A DNA stretch of 64,000 nt. Origin: Virgifigura deserti (GTDB lineage Bacteria; Pseudomonadota; Alphaproteobacteria; Dongiales; Dongiaceae). Numbering within the stretch: the stretch's first letter is position 1; each line of letters starts with the position of its first letter. Positions 41,686-56,165 of the stretch are shown here, piece by piece. Location: the NCBI GenBank assembly GCA_003576685.1, contig QOZR01000015.1, forward strand, positions 46,029 to 110,028, in the 5' to 3' direction. The translations under genes and the position numbers were made by a program. The notes beneath the pieces were generated by a model. It was not told where the DNA came from. It did no database searches and saw nothing but the letters and a program-made list of their open reading frames with translations.

Positions 41686-43560
41686 TTAAGCGACGACAGC
41701 GAACCGAATGCGCCGCTTCGGCAGGATGAGCCGCGCCACCGTGCCCTCGCCCGGCTTGCTCGACAGCTCGAGCCGACCGTCATGCAGCTCCGCCAGGGAT
41801 TTCGCGATCGCCAGGCCGAGCCCGGTCCCCTCCTGGTTCCGCGCCAGCGACCCGTCGACCTGATAGAACGGTTCGAAGACCTGCTTCACCTTATCGGCCG
41901 GTATGCCGACGCCGCTATCCGAAACGGCAAACTCCAGCTCGCCCTCGACCGTCCGGCCGGTGCGGAGGTCGACATGGCCCTCGTCGGGCGTGAATTTGAC
42001 GGCGTTCGACAGCAAGTTGAGGAGAACCTGGCGCAATCGCCGCTCGTCACCCAGAAACGACGGCGTGCCGGGCGCAATCGCATGGCCGACCCGAATGCCC
42101 TTCTTGGCGGCAATCGGCACCACGAACCGGATGCAGTCGCCGACCAGCCCGTCGGGCTCGACGACGCCCTCGTTGAGCGTGATCTGCCCGACCTCGGCCC
42201 TGGAAAAATCGAGGATATCGTTGATCACGGCAAGAAGCTGCGAGCCGCTTCTGTAGATGTCGCCGGCATATTCGCGATAGGTTTCCGGCGCCAGCCGATT
42301 CTCCTCGTCGGTCGCCAGGATCTCGGAGAAGCCGATGATGGCGTTTAGCGGTGTCCGGAGTTCATGGTTCATGTTGGCGATGAACTCGCTCTTCAGGCGG
42401 TTGGCCTCATCGGCAATCGCCTTGGCATGGCGCAGTTCGGCCGCCGACCGCTCGCGCTCGGTGACATCGTGGAATGTGAGAACGATTCCCTTGACCGACG
42501 GCTCGTCGAGCAGGTTGCAAACCGTTGCCTCGTAGTCGCGCATCGAGCCGTCGCCATTCCGAATCCGCAGCTTGTCGATGAAGGCGAATGCGTTCCGTTT
42601 CTCCTCCGTCATGAGTGCGGCGCCCAGGCCTTCGAGGCCAGCACCGCTGACCCGTTCGAAGATATTGCGCCCCTCCAGCGCGGCCGGCTCTTCACCGATG
42701 GCCATGCGGCTGGATGGCGCGGCGAAATCAATCCGTCCGGTTTTGTCGACAACGAGAATCAGATCGTTCGAACTCTGCACCAGGTTCTGGAACCGCAGCG
42801 CGCTGAGCCGCAGGATCTCCCCTTCCCGCATGCGGAAAGCCGCGAACCGGCGATCGATCGCTGCGGAAAGGAGCTCGAGCGCCAGGATCAGCAGCGTGCC
42901 GGCCGCGACGATCAGCGCAAGCGATCCCCGCTCGAACTGCACGGCACCGGGATTGAGCAGCGACGGCGCAAAGGTGAAGCATGCCGCCGCCATCCCGACA
43001 TAGTGCATGCCCGACACCGCCACAGCCATGACGACCGCAGCGCCGAGCCGCCACCAGAGTCCGGTAACGCGAACGGCGATCCAGAGCGCGGCCGTCGCCG
43101 CGACGCAGGCGATCGCGATGGATGTCGCGACGATGGACGGCGTGTAGGTCAGGGTCGCCGGCAGCCGCATGGCGGCCATGCCGGTGTAGTGCATCGCCAC
43201 GACCCCCAGGCCCATCACCGCGCCGGCCGACAGCAGACGGCGCCAACCTTGCGCGTCGGCGATGATCGCGAAAGCGACGCCGGTGACCGCGACGGCTGTC
43301 ACGAGCGAGGCGAGCGTGATCCAGACATCGTAGCCGATGTCGATCGGCAGCGAGAACGCGAGCATGCCGATGAAATGCATTGACCAGATACCACCGCCCA
43401 TCGCCGTCGCCGCAGCCACGATCCAGACGCCCCGAGGCCAGCCGCGAGCCGGCCAGATCCGCGCGGCGACATCGAGAGACACGAACGAGGCGAGTATCGA
43501 TACGCCCATCGAAAGAGCGACGAGCACCGAGTCGTAGGTCGGGTCGAGAAGCTCCGTCAT
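41686..43560 (-). CDS. MHYT-domain sensor histidine kinase
   Basis: Membrane kinase of 624 residues. The N-terminal MHYT domain has about seven helices (residues 10-235) and three motif copies, MHFI (61-64), MHYT (123-126) and MHYV (185-188), whose His and Met are thought to bind copper or sense a gas such as O2, CO or NO. A PAS domain follows (about 255-375), then HisKA (EFIANMNHELRTPLNAIIGFSE), HATPase (SNAVKFTPDEG; DSGVGIP; GTGLGLAI). There is no receiver. The partner regulator is unknown. Converges on the GlxA-type regulator gene. Confidence 0.92.
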   Translation of the reverse strand: MTELLDPTYDSVLVALSMGVSILASFVSLDVAARIWPARGWPRGVWIVAAATAMGGGIWSMHFIGMLAFSLPIDIGYDVWITLASLVTAVAVTGVAFAIIADAQGWRRLLSAGAVMGLGVVAMHYTGMAAMRLPATLTYTPSIVATSIAIACVAATAALWIAVRVTGLWWRLGAAVVMAVAVSGMHYVGMAAACFTFAPSLLNPGAVQFERGSLALIVAAGTLLILALELLSAAIDRRFAAFRMREGEILRLSALRFQNLVQSSNDLILVVDKTGRIDFAAPSSRMAIGEEPAALEGRNIFERVSGAGLEGLGAALMTEEKRNAFAFIDKLRIRNGDGSMRDYEATVCNLLDEPSVKGIVLTFHDVTERERSAAELRHAKAIADEANRLKSEFIANMNHELRTPLNAIIGFSEILATDEENRLAPETYREYAGDIYRSGSQLLAVINDILDFSRAEVGQITLNEGVVEPDGLVGDCIRFVVPIAAKKGIRVGHAIAPGTPSFLGDERRLRQVLLNLLSNAVKFTPDEGHVDLRTGRTVEGELEFAVSDSGVGIPADKVKQVFEPFYQVDGSLARNQEGTGLGLAIAKSLAELHDGRLELSSKPGEGTVARLILPKRRIRFAVVA

Positions 43561-43739
43561 TAGGACGTCTCGCTCGGTGGGCCAGGCAATGGGTCGTGAT
43601 CAGGTATTGCCTGGAACTTCTTGACTTTTTCTTAAGACTGGAAGGTCATGGCCCGCGTTCAGAATATCCGCCGGCCCTCATTCGCGGCCTGCGCCTGGTG
43701 CGGTGGCCGGGATTGTCGGGTCAGCCCTCCGATCGGGCC

Positions 43740-46211
43740 TCAGCCTTCGTAGAAGCGCCCGGGCGCCGTGAGCGTCACCTGCGTTCCCTCGTCGCTCTCG
43801 AAGCGCACGACCGCGTCGATCTGCTTGGCCAGCGCACTGGTGACGCGCATGCCGAGGCCATGTCGCAGGTCCTGCGGGGCGGCGGGGAGCCCGGCGCCGT
43901 TGTCGGCCACGACCAGCGATACCGTACCGGACTCCATCCGGCGCAGGGACACATGCACCCAACCCGACCGGCCGTCGCGGAAGCCGTGCTTGAAGCAGTT
44001 TGAGACAAGTTCGTTGGTGATCAGGCCGATCGGGATCGCCGTCTCGATATTGCAGAACAGCTTTTCCGCATCGACCGTGACCGTGACCGCGTCATTGCGG
44101 TAAAGACTGGCCAGGCTGCGGCAGATCTCCTGGAGCCGCGCGCCGATATCGATCCGCGCGAAGTCGTCCGAGCGATAGAGCTGCTCGTGGATGTTCCCCA
44201 GAATCACGATCCGCTGGCTGACCAGCCTCAAACGCTCGCGCGCGTCGTCATCCTCGACCTGCAGGGCCTCGAGATTCATCAGGCTTGAGATCACCTGCAG
44301 GTTGTTCTTGACCCGATGATGGATTTCCCGCAGGAGCGTGTCCTTCTGCTGAAGCAGATTGTCCTGTTCCGCAAGGGCCGCCGCCAGCGCCTCCTCGGAA
44401 CTCTTGCGCGCGGTAATGTCCCGGACCGTACCGATGAAGCGTACCGCGCGGCGCACGCTCTCATCGTCGTCGAACATCGCCTGTCCCCGCGCCGCGACCC
44501 AGCGCACCGTGCCATCGGGCCAGCGCGAGCGGAATTCGAGGTTGAGCTCGGCTACGCCGCCCGGGTCCAGGGCATGCTTGAGCGCCCGGTGCGTACGTTG
44601 TCGGTCCTCCGGGTGCACGCGCGCGAGGAAGACCTGATAGTCCACCGGCACCTCCAGTGCCAAGCCGAAGATGCTCTTGCTCCGATCGGAACAGGTGAAG
44701 GACGCGTTCTGCGGATTCCAGTCCCAAGCGCCGAGCTCCGTCGCTTCGACTGCCAGCCGAAGGCGCTCATCGCTGTCGCGCAGCGCCAGCTCGGTCTCCT
44801 TCAGGTCGGAGATGTCGAGCATGACACCGTCCCAGACAACGGTGCCATCTCCCTCGCGCTGGGCGTAAGCCATGCTGCGCACCCATCGGACCCCGCCCTC
44901 CGGATCGCGGATCCGGTATTCGAGGCGATAGGGTTCCAGCGTCCGCGCCGAAACCAGCACCGCATCCCGCCAGCGCGGCAGGTCTTCCGCGAAGATGCAT
45001 TGCCGGCCGAACTCCTCCAGCGGCATCTGGCGCTTGATCTGCTCCGGTTTCAGCCCCATCAGCGGCTCGGCTCGCGCGCTGATATAGGGGAAGCTGATCA
45101 GTCCATCGGCTTGCAGCGCCCGCCGATATATCAGGCCCGGAAAATTGGCGGCGATATCGGTGAGGCGGCGCTCGGCAGTCTGCTCCGCTTGGATGCCCGC
45201 CAGCCGCTGCTCCGCCTCATGGCGGCCCGCGAGATTACGAGTGAGGATCGTGGCCAGCGCCAACGCCAGGAGCAGCGCCGTGACGCCGCCGCCGCCAACT
45301 ACAAGAAGCGAGCGCCGCAGCGGCCCCTCGATAATGTCGACCGGGGCGCCGACCGCGACGGTCCAACCGGAGAAGTAGGAGCTGCTGATTGCCGCATAGA
45401 GCGGGTCACCCTCCTTGGATTGGACGAAGAGAAAGCCTCCAGTAGCGTCGCCTTCCATCACCGGCATCGACACCAAGGCCGGCGTGCCGACGAACGCCTT
45501 CTGGCTTACGTTGCGCCCGACGATGGTGTTCTGCTGGTCGATCACGGTGGCGATCCAGCCCTCGGGAATACCGTGGTTGATCAGGATCTCGGAAAACGCC
45601 TCGGCTCGCACGGATGCGGACAGGGTATAAAGAACGGTGCCGTCGCGTATTACGGGCACGCGGAGGATCACGGAGGGCTCGGTGTCGCTCGTATCGGCCG
45701 GACGGACGCTCCCGATCAGCGGCCGGCGGGTTTCCACGACGGTGTCGATATCCTCCGGATCGAGCGCCGACGGAAGGACGTCGCCCAGCGGCGTCAGCAG
45801 GTTGATGATTTGACGATGCGTCTTTGCATCGCTGAGCCGCATGGTCAGCCATTCGTGACGGCTGTCGAGCACCCGTTTGGCGTGCCGGTAGACGCCGGCC
45901 ATGTCCCGGTCGTCGATCCGCGGCGAATCCGCCAGCGCCTCCAGTGTCGCGATGTGGGACGCGAGCTCGCGGTCGATCGCGGCCATCGCCGACAGGGCGC
46001 TTTGCCGGAGGATCTGCTCGACCGAGTGCTGCTGCTGACGGTCGAACAGGACCACCATGACGATCGAGAAGATGAGGATCGGCAAGACCGCCGTTGCCGC
46101 CAGGGCGAACAGCTGAACATGTCGCCGCCCTTTGATCTGCTTCGCCCATTCGGGCAAGGCAAACCAGCTTGGACGCAACACCTTAGATTGAGCCGTCGAA
46201 AGAATCGCCAT
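43740..46211 (-). CDS. Cache-type HisKA_2 (HWE-like) sensor histidine kinase with PAS domains
   Basis: Membrane kinase of 823 residues. A membrane helix (LFALAATAVLPILIFSIVMVVLF, about 34-56) and a second near 300-325 bracket a dCache-like periplasmic sensor. Then come three PAS/PAC units (PAC marks YRLEYRIRDPEGGVRWVRS; LEFRSRWPDGTVRWVAAR), and the HisKA_2 H box LLREIHHRVKNNLQVISSLMNL, with an ATPase domain (ITNELVSNCFKHGF; DNGAGLP; HGLGMRVT). HisKA_2 kinases usually work with single-domain receivers or general-stress PhyR-like regulators. Upstream, the 46212-46434 gap is AT-rich and holds the divergent promoters shared with the enoyl-CoA hydratase gene. Confidence 0.9.
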   Translation of the reverse strand: MAILSTAQSKVLRPSWFALPEWAKQIKGRRHVQLFALAATAVLPILIFSIVMVVLFDRQQQHSVEQILRQSALSAMAAIDRELASHIATLEALADSPRIDDRDMAGVYRHAKRVLDSRHEWLTMRLSDAKTHRQIINLLTPLGDVLPSALDPEDIDTVVETRRPLIGSVRPADTSDTEPSVILRVPVIRDGTVLYTLSASVRAEAFSEILINHGIPEGWIATVIDQQNTIVGRNVSQKAFVGTPALVSMPVMEGDATGGFLFVQSKEGDPLYAAISSSYFSGWTVAVGAPVDIIEGPLRRSLLVVGGGGVTALLLALALATILTRNLAGRHEAEQRLAGIQAEQTAERRLTDIAANFPGLIYRRALQADGLISFPYISARAEPLMGLKPEQIKRQMPLEEFGRQCIFAEDLPRWRDAVLVSARTLEPYRLEYRIRDPEGGVRWVRSMAYAQREGDGTVVWDGVMLDISDLKETELALRDSDERLRLAVEATELGAWDWNPQNASFTCSDRSKSIFGLALEVPVDYQVFLARVHPEDRQRTHRALKHALDPGGVAELNLEFRSRWPDGTVRWVAARGQAMFDDDESVRRAVRFIGTVRDITARKSSEEALAAALAEQDNLLQQKDTLLREIHHRVKNNLQVISSLMNLEALQVEDDDARERLRLVSQRIVILGNIHEQLYRSDDFARIDIGARLQEICRSLASLYRNDAVTVTVDAEKLFCNIETAIPIGLITNELVSNCFKHGFRDGRSGWVHVSLRRMESGTVSLVVADNGAGLPAAPQDLRHGLGMRVTSALAKQIDAVVRFESDEGTQVTLTAPGRFYEG

Positions 46212-46434
46212 CAGAGCGAGTCGTCACCAGGGATGATCCCCGTCAAGAGGTCCGCAAACCGGAGCGCCCGTAACTGGCCGAAAAGCGCGCCAAATAGCCG
46301 CTAACCCGATGCTCGATTAAACGTTAATAAGGGTTACCAAAATATTAACGGAGCTCGACCGCCATCAGCGGCCGCCGTTGACAGTGTCGTGCGGCCACAC
46401 TCAGGATGTGGACCTGCGGCGGAGGAGATCTGAG

Positions 46435-47214
46435 ATGACGGATGCGGTGCAGACGGAGCGGCGGGGTGCGGTACTCGAAATCGTGATCGACCGGCCGAAG
46501 GCCAATGCAATCGATGCGGCGACCAGCCGCCGTCTCGGCGAGATCTTCGCCGGCTTCCGCGACGACCGCGAATTGCGCGTCGCCATCGTCACCGCGGCCG
46601 GCGACAAGTTCTTCTCCGCCGGCTGGGACCTCAAGGCGGCCGCCGGCGGAGAAGCGCAGGATTACGGTGTCGGCGGCTTCGCCGGCCTGACCGAACTGTT
46701 CGACCTGAGGAAGCCGGTCATCGCCGCGGTGAACGGCATGGCGGTCGGCGGCGGCTTCGAGCTGGCGCTTGCCTGCGACCTGATCGTCGCCGCCGACAGG
46801 GCGACCTTCTTCCTGCCCGAGGTGAATATCGGGCTGATCCCGGATGCCGGCGGCGTACTGCGGCTGCCGCGCCGCCTGCCCCGGGCCATCGCCATGGAGA
46901 TGCTGCTGACCGGCAGCCGTCTCGATGCGGCCGATGCCTATCGGCTGGGCCTCGTGAACCGGGTGGTGTCAGGATCCGAACTGCACGCGGCAGCCCGCGA
47001 GCTGGCCGACCGCATCGTCGCCGCGGCGCCGCTGTCCATTGCGGCGGTCAAGGAAGTGATTGCCGTGACCGAGCATCTGCCGATCGATCAGGCCTACGCG
47101 GCGATGCGGACCGGGCAAGCGCCCGCCTATGATCGCCTGCTCGCCTCCGAGGATACCCAGGAAGGGCCGCGCGCCTTCGCGGAGAAGCGGCCGCCCGTCT
47201 GGCGCGGCCGCTGA
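46435..47214 (+). CDS. Enoyl-CoA hydratase/isomerase, carnitinyl-CoA dehydratase (CaiD) type
   Basis: Crotonase-fold enzyme of 259 residues (CaiD of E. coli is about 261). The oxyanion-hole blocks are SAGWDLKAAAGG and GMAVGGGFELALACDL; the catalytic Glu region FFLPEVNIGLIPDAGGVLRLPRRL carries the CaiD-type pattern (E and D near LIPDAGG). The ending GPRAFAEKRPPVWRGR is the usual one for CaiD-like hydratases. It hydrates crotonobetainyl-CoA or a related enoyl-CoA. A good ribosome site (GGAGGAG) precedes the ATG. No other carnitine genes are in the window, so the substrate is not certain. Confidence 0.85.
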   Translation: MTDAVQTERRGAVLEIVIDRPKANAIDAATSRRLGEIFAGFRDDRELRVAIVTAAGDKFFSAGWDLKAAAGGEAQDYGVGGFAGLTELFDLRKPVIAAVNGMAVGGGFELALACDLIVAADRATFFLPEVNIGLIPDAGGVLRLPRRLPRAIAMEMLLTGSRLDAADAYRLGLVNRVVSGSELHAAARELADRIVAAAPLSIAAVKEVIAVTEHLPIDQAYAAMRTGQAPAYDRLLASEDTQEGPRAFAEKRPPVWRGR

Positions 47215-47219
47215 CGCCG

Positions 47220-49341
47220 TCAGCCGTCGAGAGCGCTCCGGATCGCGCAGGCCATCTCGTGATCGCGATAGGGCTTCCTTAGCAGGCGGCCTTGATTGGG
47301 GAGCGTGGACTCCTTCACGAACTGGCCCGCATAGGCGGAGGTGAAGAGTACCTTCAGGTCCGGTCGACGCTTGATGGCCTCGGCCGCCAAATCCGGGCCG
47401 CTCAGCCCGCCCGACATGACGACGTCCGTGAACAGAAGATGCACAGGACCCTGTTCGTCCAGGATATGCAGCGCCACCCTGCCGTTCTCCGCTTCGAGCA
47501 CCGTATATCCCAGCTCTTGCAGGATCGAGACCGCCAGATTGCGTACCTCCTGGTCATCCTCGACCGTCAGGACGACTTCGCCGTCATGGGCCCGCGGGAC
47601 AGTGAAGTCGGCTGCGTGACGGTCGCGCTCGGTTGTTCCGGATGCCGTTCCACGCGGCAGATAGACCTGAATCGTCGTGCCGCGGCCCGGTTGGCTGTCG
47701 ATCTTGATGTGCCCGCCCGACTGTTTGACGAAGCCGTAGGTGATACTGAGCCCCAGCCCCGTTCCCCGTCCGGTATCCTTGGTCGTGAAGAACGGCTCGA
47801 ACACGCGGTCCAGCAGTTCCGGCGGAATTCCGGTGCCCGTGTCACGGATCGTCAGCATCACATAGTCGCCGGGAAGCAGATCCGGCTCCTGCGCGGCGAA
47901 GGCTTCCGACACGCTGACATTTCCCGTTTCGATGGTCAGGGTGCCGCCATCCAGCATGGCATCGCGCGCGTTGATCACCAGATTGACGAGCACCGACTCG
48001 ACCTGCGAGGGATCGGCCCATGCGATCCAGAGCTGCGGCGCCGGTCGGATCTCGATCTCGATCATCTCACCGAGCGTCCGGCGCAGCATGCCCGCCATCC
48101 GCGGGACGAGTTCGTTCAGATTGAGAGCTTGCGGCTGCAGAGGCTGGCGGCGGGCGAACGCCAGCAGACGTTGCGTCAGGTCGGAGCAGCGAAGCGCGCC
48201 CTGGAGCGCCATCTCGATACGGTTGGCGGCCCGCTTGTCGTCCTGTAGCGATCGGTGGAGCCGGTCGAGACTACCGATCACCACGGTCAGCATATTGTTG
48301 AAGTCGTGGGCGATTCCGCCCGTCAGCTGACCGATCGCCTCCATCTTATGGGCATGGACGAGTTGCTGTTCCAGCCGCCGCCGCTCGGTCACGTCCAGCC
48401 AAGTGCCGAAGATCTCCTTCGGCTTGCCATGGTCGTCCCGCACCAGCACGGCCTGGTCCAGGAAGCAGCGATAGGCGTCGTCGGCGCAACGCCACTGATA
48501 TTCGATCGCGAACGAACCGGCGGCCCCGAGCCTGCCGAACTCCCGGAGCACGCGCCCGCGATCCTCCGGATGGATTCGGCTTGCCCAGATCTCCGGGTCC
48601 TCCTCGAACCGCGCGCTCGGGAAGCCGCAGATTCCCTCGGTATTGCCGCTCATGAGCCGGATACCGGGAGCCTTCTCGGAAAAATCCATGGCGTAGAGGG
48701 CGATCGGCAGCGACTCGATGATCAGCGCCTGTCGCTCCTCGCTGCGGCGCAGCGCCTGCTCCGCCAGCATCTTCTCCGTACGGGCCCGGAGATTCTCCGA
48801 CAGCAGCGTACGCTCCTGTGCGGCACTTCGCCGGATTTCCTGGGTCTTCTTGAAGAGATCGACGAAGACCGCGACCTTCGACCTGAGAATGAACGGCTCG
48901 ACGGGCTTGAAGACATAGTCGACGGCGCCGGCCGAATAGCCGCGAAACATATGGACCTCGTCCTTGTTGATCGCCGTCAGGAAGATGATCGGGATATGGC
49001 GCGATCGCTCCCGTTGCCGGATCATCGACGCGGTCTCATAGCCGTCCAGCCCGGGCATCAGGACATCCAGCAGAATGACCGCGAAATCCTCGCGCAGAAG
49101 GCGCCGCAGCGCTTCTTCGCCGGATCGGACCGCCACGATCTCCTCGCCCAGCTCCTCGAGCACGCGTTCGAGCGCGAAGAGATTCCGCTCATCGTCATCG
49201 ACAATCAGGATCTTCGCGACATCGTCCGTAATCGAGCGTTCCTGCTCGTCATGGAACGGCTCCTCGCCTTCCTCCAACTGCTTCGCCCGATCGTCGGTTG
49301 CGCTCATCTTCGCCGATCCTATGCGCGCCGTTTCACTCTCC

Positions 49342-49349
<8 letters not shown>
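47220..49349 (-). CDS. Hybrid sensor kinase with N- and C-terminal receiver domains
   Basis: Soluble kinase of 709 residues. N-terminal receiver (residues about 45-165: ILIVDDDERNLFALE; phospho-Asp in VILLDVLMPGLDG; Lys in VFKPVEP), coiled coil, PAS (about 205-325), HisKA with GGIAHDFNNMLTVVIG, HATPase (INARDAMLDGG; DTGTGIPPE; GTGLGLS), and C-terminal receiver (LTVEDDQEVRNLAV; LLFTDVVMSGGLSG). Its GTG start lies within the last 8 bp of the HAMP-array kinase gene, so translation is coupled. An internal ATG at 49307 (MSATDDRAKQ) with a fair ribosome site is an alternative start. The N-terminal receiver is probably a target of the upstream kinase. Confidence 0.9.
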
Positions 49350-54363
<5,014 letters not shown>

Positions 54364-54738
54364 GCTATCCTTCTCCCCTTCTACGGCTTGGCCTGATGGA
54401 TGTTGGCCTTGTGCTGCTTAGCGTCGCGCGGGCTCATCTGCGCCACCGGTTTCGCACGGCTTCTCTGGTCCGCGCCGGAAGCCCGCGTTGCCGGTCGATC
54501 GCCGGCGCGCTTGCATTGGCCATTTGGTGCCCCCGGCAGAGGTCCGCAAAGACGCGCAAGCCCGACTTGATCCAAGTGAGCGTCCGACAGGGATTAAAGC
54601 CTGTCGAATATTGCAAGTCCACGCCGATGATCCTCCCGCCGTTCCCGGCGACCTCGCCCTTGCGCTCCGCCGCCGAATAAGCTCTATGACAGCGGGAAAA
54701 CCGGCCTGCCCTTTTCGATCGGCGAGGAAACTTTCCGC
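54364..54738. other. Intergenic region between HAMP-array kinase and lpxD
   Basis: About 375 bp between divergent genes. Several short frames are open on both strands but none has a ribosome site or convincing codon usage. It should contain the promoters of both units; no clear -35/-10 pair was identified. Confidence 0.5.
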
Positions 54739-55881
54739 ATGAGCATCCAGGACCCCCTTCCCGGACGGACCCTCCGCGACCTGGCCGACTCCCTCGGGGC
54801 AAGGCTCGTCGGCGACGGGTCGTTCCGGGTGCGCCAGGTCGTGCATCCTTCAGCGGCACAGGCGGAGTCCGATCTTGCGCTGGCCATCGAGCCGAGCGCC
54901 TACGCGGCGCTGGCCAAGACCGCCGCCGGCGCAGCGATCGTCACCGAGAAGCCGGCGCCCTCTGAAGAGCCGCCAGCGGGGCCACCCAACTATCTCGTCG
55001 TTCAGCGGCCGCGCTACGCGCTGGCGCTTCTGCTCGACCTCTTCGACAAACCGCTCCACGCCCCGGACGGCATTCATCCAACGGCAGTGATCGATCCCTC
55101 GGCGCAGGTCGCCGAGTTCTGCTCGGTCGGCGCCTTCGTCTATATCGGGCCGCGGGCCGTCGTCGGCGCGCAGACCGTATTGATGCCGCATGTGACGATC
55201 GGCGCCGACGCCCGGATCGGCCAGAACTGCCGGCTGCACTCGGGCGCGCGCATCGGCGAGCGGGTGGTGCTCGGCGATCGCGTGATCCTCCAGCACAACG
55301 CATCGATCGGCGCCGATGGCTTCAGCTATGCGACGCCGGAGGCCGGCAGCATCGATACCGTCCGGGCCACGGGACGGGTCGAAGCGCAGAACACACGGAT
55401 CGTCCGTATCAACTCCGTCGGGACCGTGATCCTGGAGGACGATGTCGAGGTCGGCGCGAACGCGGCCATCGACCGCGGGACCCTTGGCGTCACGACCGTG
55501 CGCCGCGGCACCAAGATTGACAACCTTGTGCAGATTGGCCACAACACGACGATTGGTGAGAATTGTCTGATCGCCGGACTGGTGGGAATATCGGGCAGTT
55601 GCCGGATCGGCGACCGCGTCGTGCTCGCCGGACAGGCCGGCGTCGCGGACCACATCACCATCGGTGATGATGCGATCGCCCTGGCGGGATCGGGCATTGC
55701 CCGCGATGTTGCGCCCCGCTCCGTGGTCGTCGGCTCTCCGGCAATGCCGAAGAACGAGACGTTCGAGCAGATTGCCTATGTCAAGCGCCTGAAGAGGATG
55801 TTCCGAGATCTTATGAATCTGACGCAGCGGGTCGACAGAATCGAGAAGGCGCACGGTGAGCGGGAAGGCAGCGAAACGTAG
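54739..55881 (+). CDS. lpxD: LpxD-like UDP-3-O-acyl-glucosamine N-acyltransferase
   Basis: Acyl-ACP-dependent N-acyltransferase of 380 residues. The N-terminal uridine-binding domain (about 1-105) is followed by a left-handed beta helix of hexapeptide repeats (IGADARIGQNCRLHSGARIG; QNTRIVRINSVGTVILEDD...VGANAAIDRG), the catalytic His H268 in VQIGHNTTIGEN, and a C-terminal helix (YVKRLKRMFRDLMNL). It adds a 3-hydroxyacyl chain to a lipid A precursor. It is not in the usual bamA-lpxD-fabZ-lpxA cluster but next to an ACP and a ketoacyl synthase, so it may be a second copy with its own acyl-chain supply, or an acyltransferase for another nucleotide sugar. Confidence 0.85.
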   Translation: MSIQDPLPGRTLRDLADSLGARLVGDGSFRVRQVVHPSAAQAESDLALAIEPSAYAALAKTAAGAAIVTEKPAPSEEPPAGPPNYLVVQRPRYALALLLDLFDKPLHAPDGIHPTAVIDPSAQVAEFCSVGAFVYIGPRAVVGAQTVLMPHVTIGADARIGQNCRLHSGARIGERVVLGDRVILQHNASIGADGFSYATPEAGSIDTVRATGRVEAQNTRIVRINSVGTVILEDDVEVGANAAIDRGTLGVTTVRRGTKIDNLVQIGHNTTIGENCLIAGLVGISGSCRIGDRVVLAGQAGVADHITIGDDAIALAGSGIARDVAPRSVVVGSPAMPKNETFEQIAYVKRLKRMFRDLMNLTQRVDRIEKAHGEREGSET

Positions 55882-55893
55882 GAGAGGCTGAGG

Positions 55894-56145
55894 ATGGCAG
55901 CGGTTCGGGAGCAGATCTTCGATATCATCGCGAAAGAAGGCAACACCGACCGCGATCGCATCCAGACAACATCGACTCTCGATGATCTGGAAATCGAGTC
56001 CCTCGACGTCGTGCAGATCATCTTCGCCATCGAAGAACATTTCCAGATCTACATGCCTTATAACAATCCGACTTTCGACGTCCGCACGGTGGGCGATCTG
56101 GTCGAGACCGTCGAGCGCGTGCTGCGCGAAAAAGAAACCGCCTGA
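55894..56145 (+). CDS. Acyl carrier protein
   Basis: Protein of 83 residues. The phosphopantetheine attachment serine is S36 in DDLEIESLDVVQIIF, where the usual DSL is ESL. The helical pattern and acidic character fit ACP. The start has a ribosome site (GGAGAGGCTGAGG), and the gene lies 12 bp after lpxD and 20 bp before the ketoacyl synthase. It is not the housekeeping AcpP, which is usually next to fabF/fabG, and it is shorter than AcpXL (about 92-96 residues) of rhizobia. It probably delivers a particular acyl chain to the LpxD-like enzyme. Confidence 0.85.
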   Translation: MAAVREQIFDIIAKEGNTDRDRIQTTSTLDDLEIESLDVVQIIFAIEEHFQIYMPYNNPTFDVRTVGDLVETVERVLREKETA

Positions 56146-56165
56146 CCGGCGACCGCCCCTCCCCC

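Noticed and set aside
44316..46304. 662-codon open frame antisense to the Cache-HisKA_2 kinase
   Set aside because: Antisense shadow; low-complexity Arg/Gln/Asp composition and no motif.
46212..46434. Possible CtrA box (TTAATAAGGGTTACC and TTAAACGTTAAT) upstream of the enoyl-CoA hydratase gene
   Set aside because: Spacing does not fit TTAA-N7-TTAA; an AT-rich promoter region explains it equally well.
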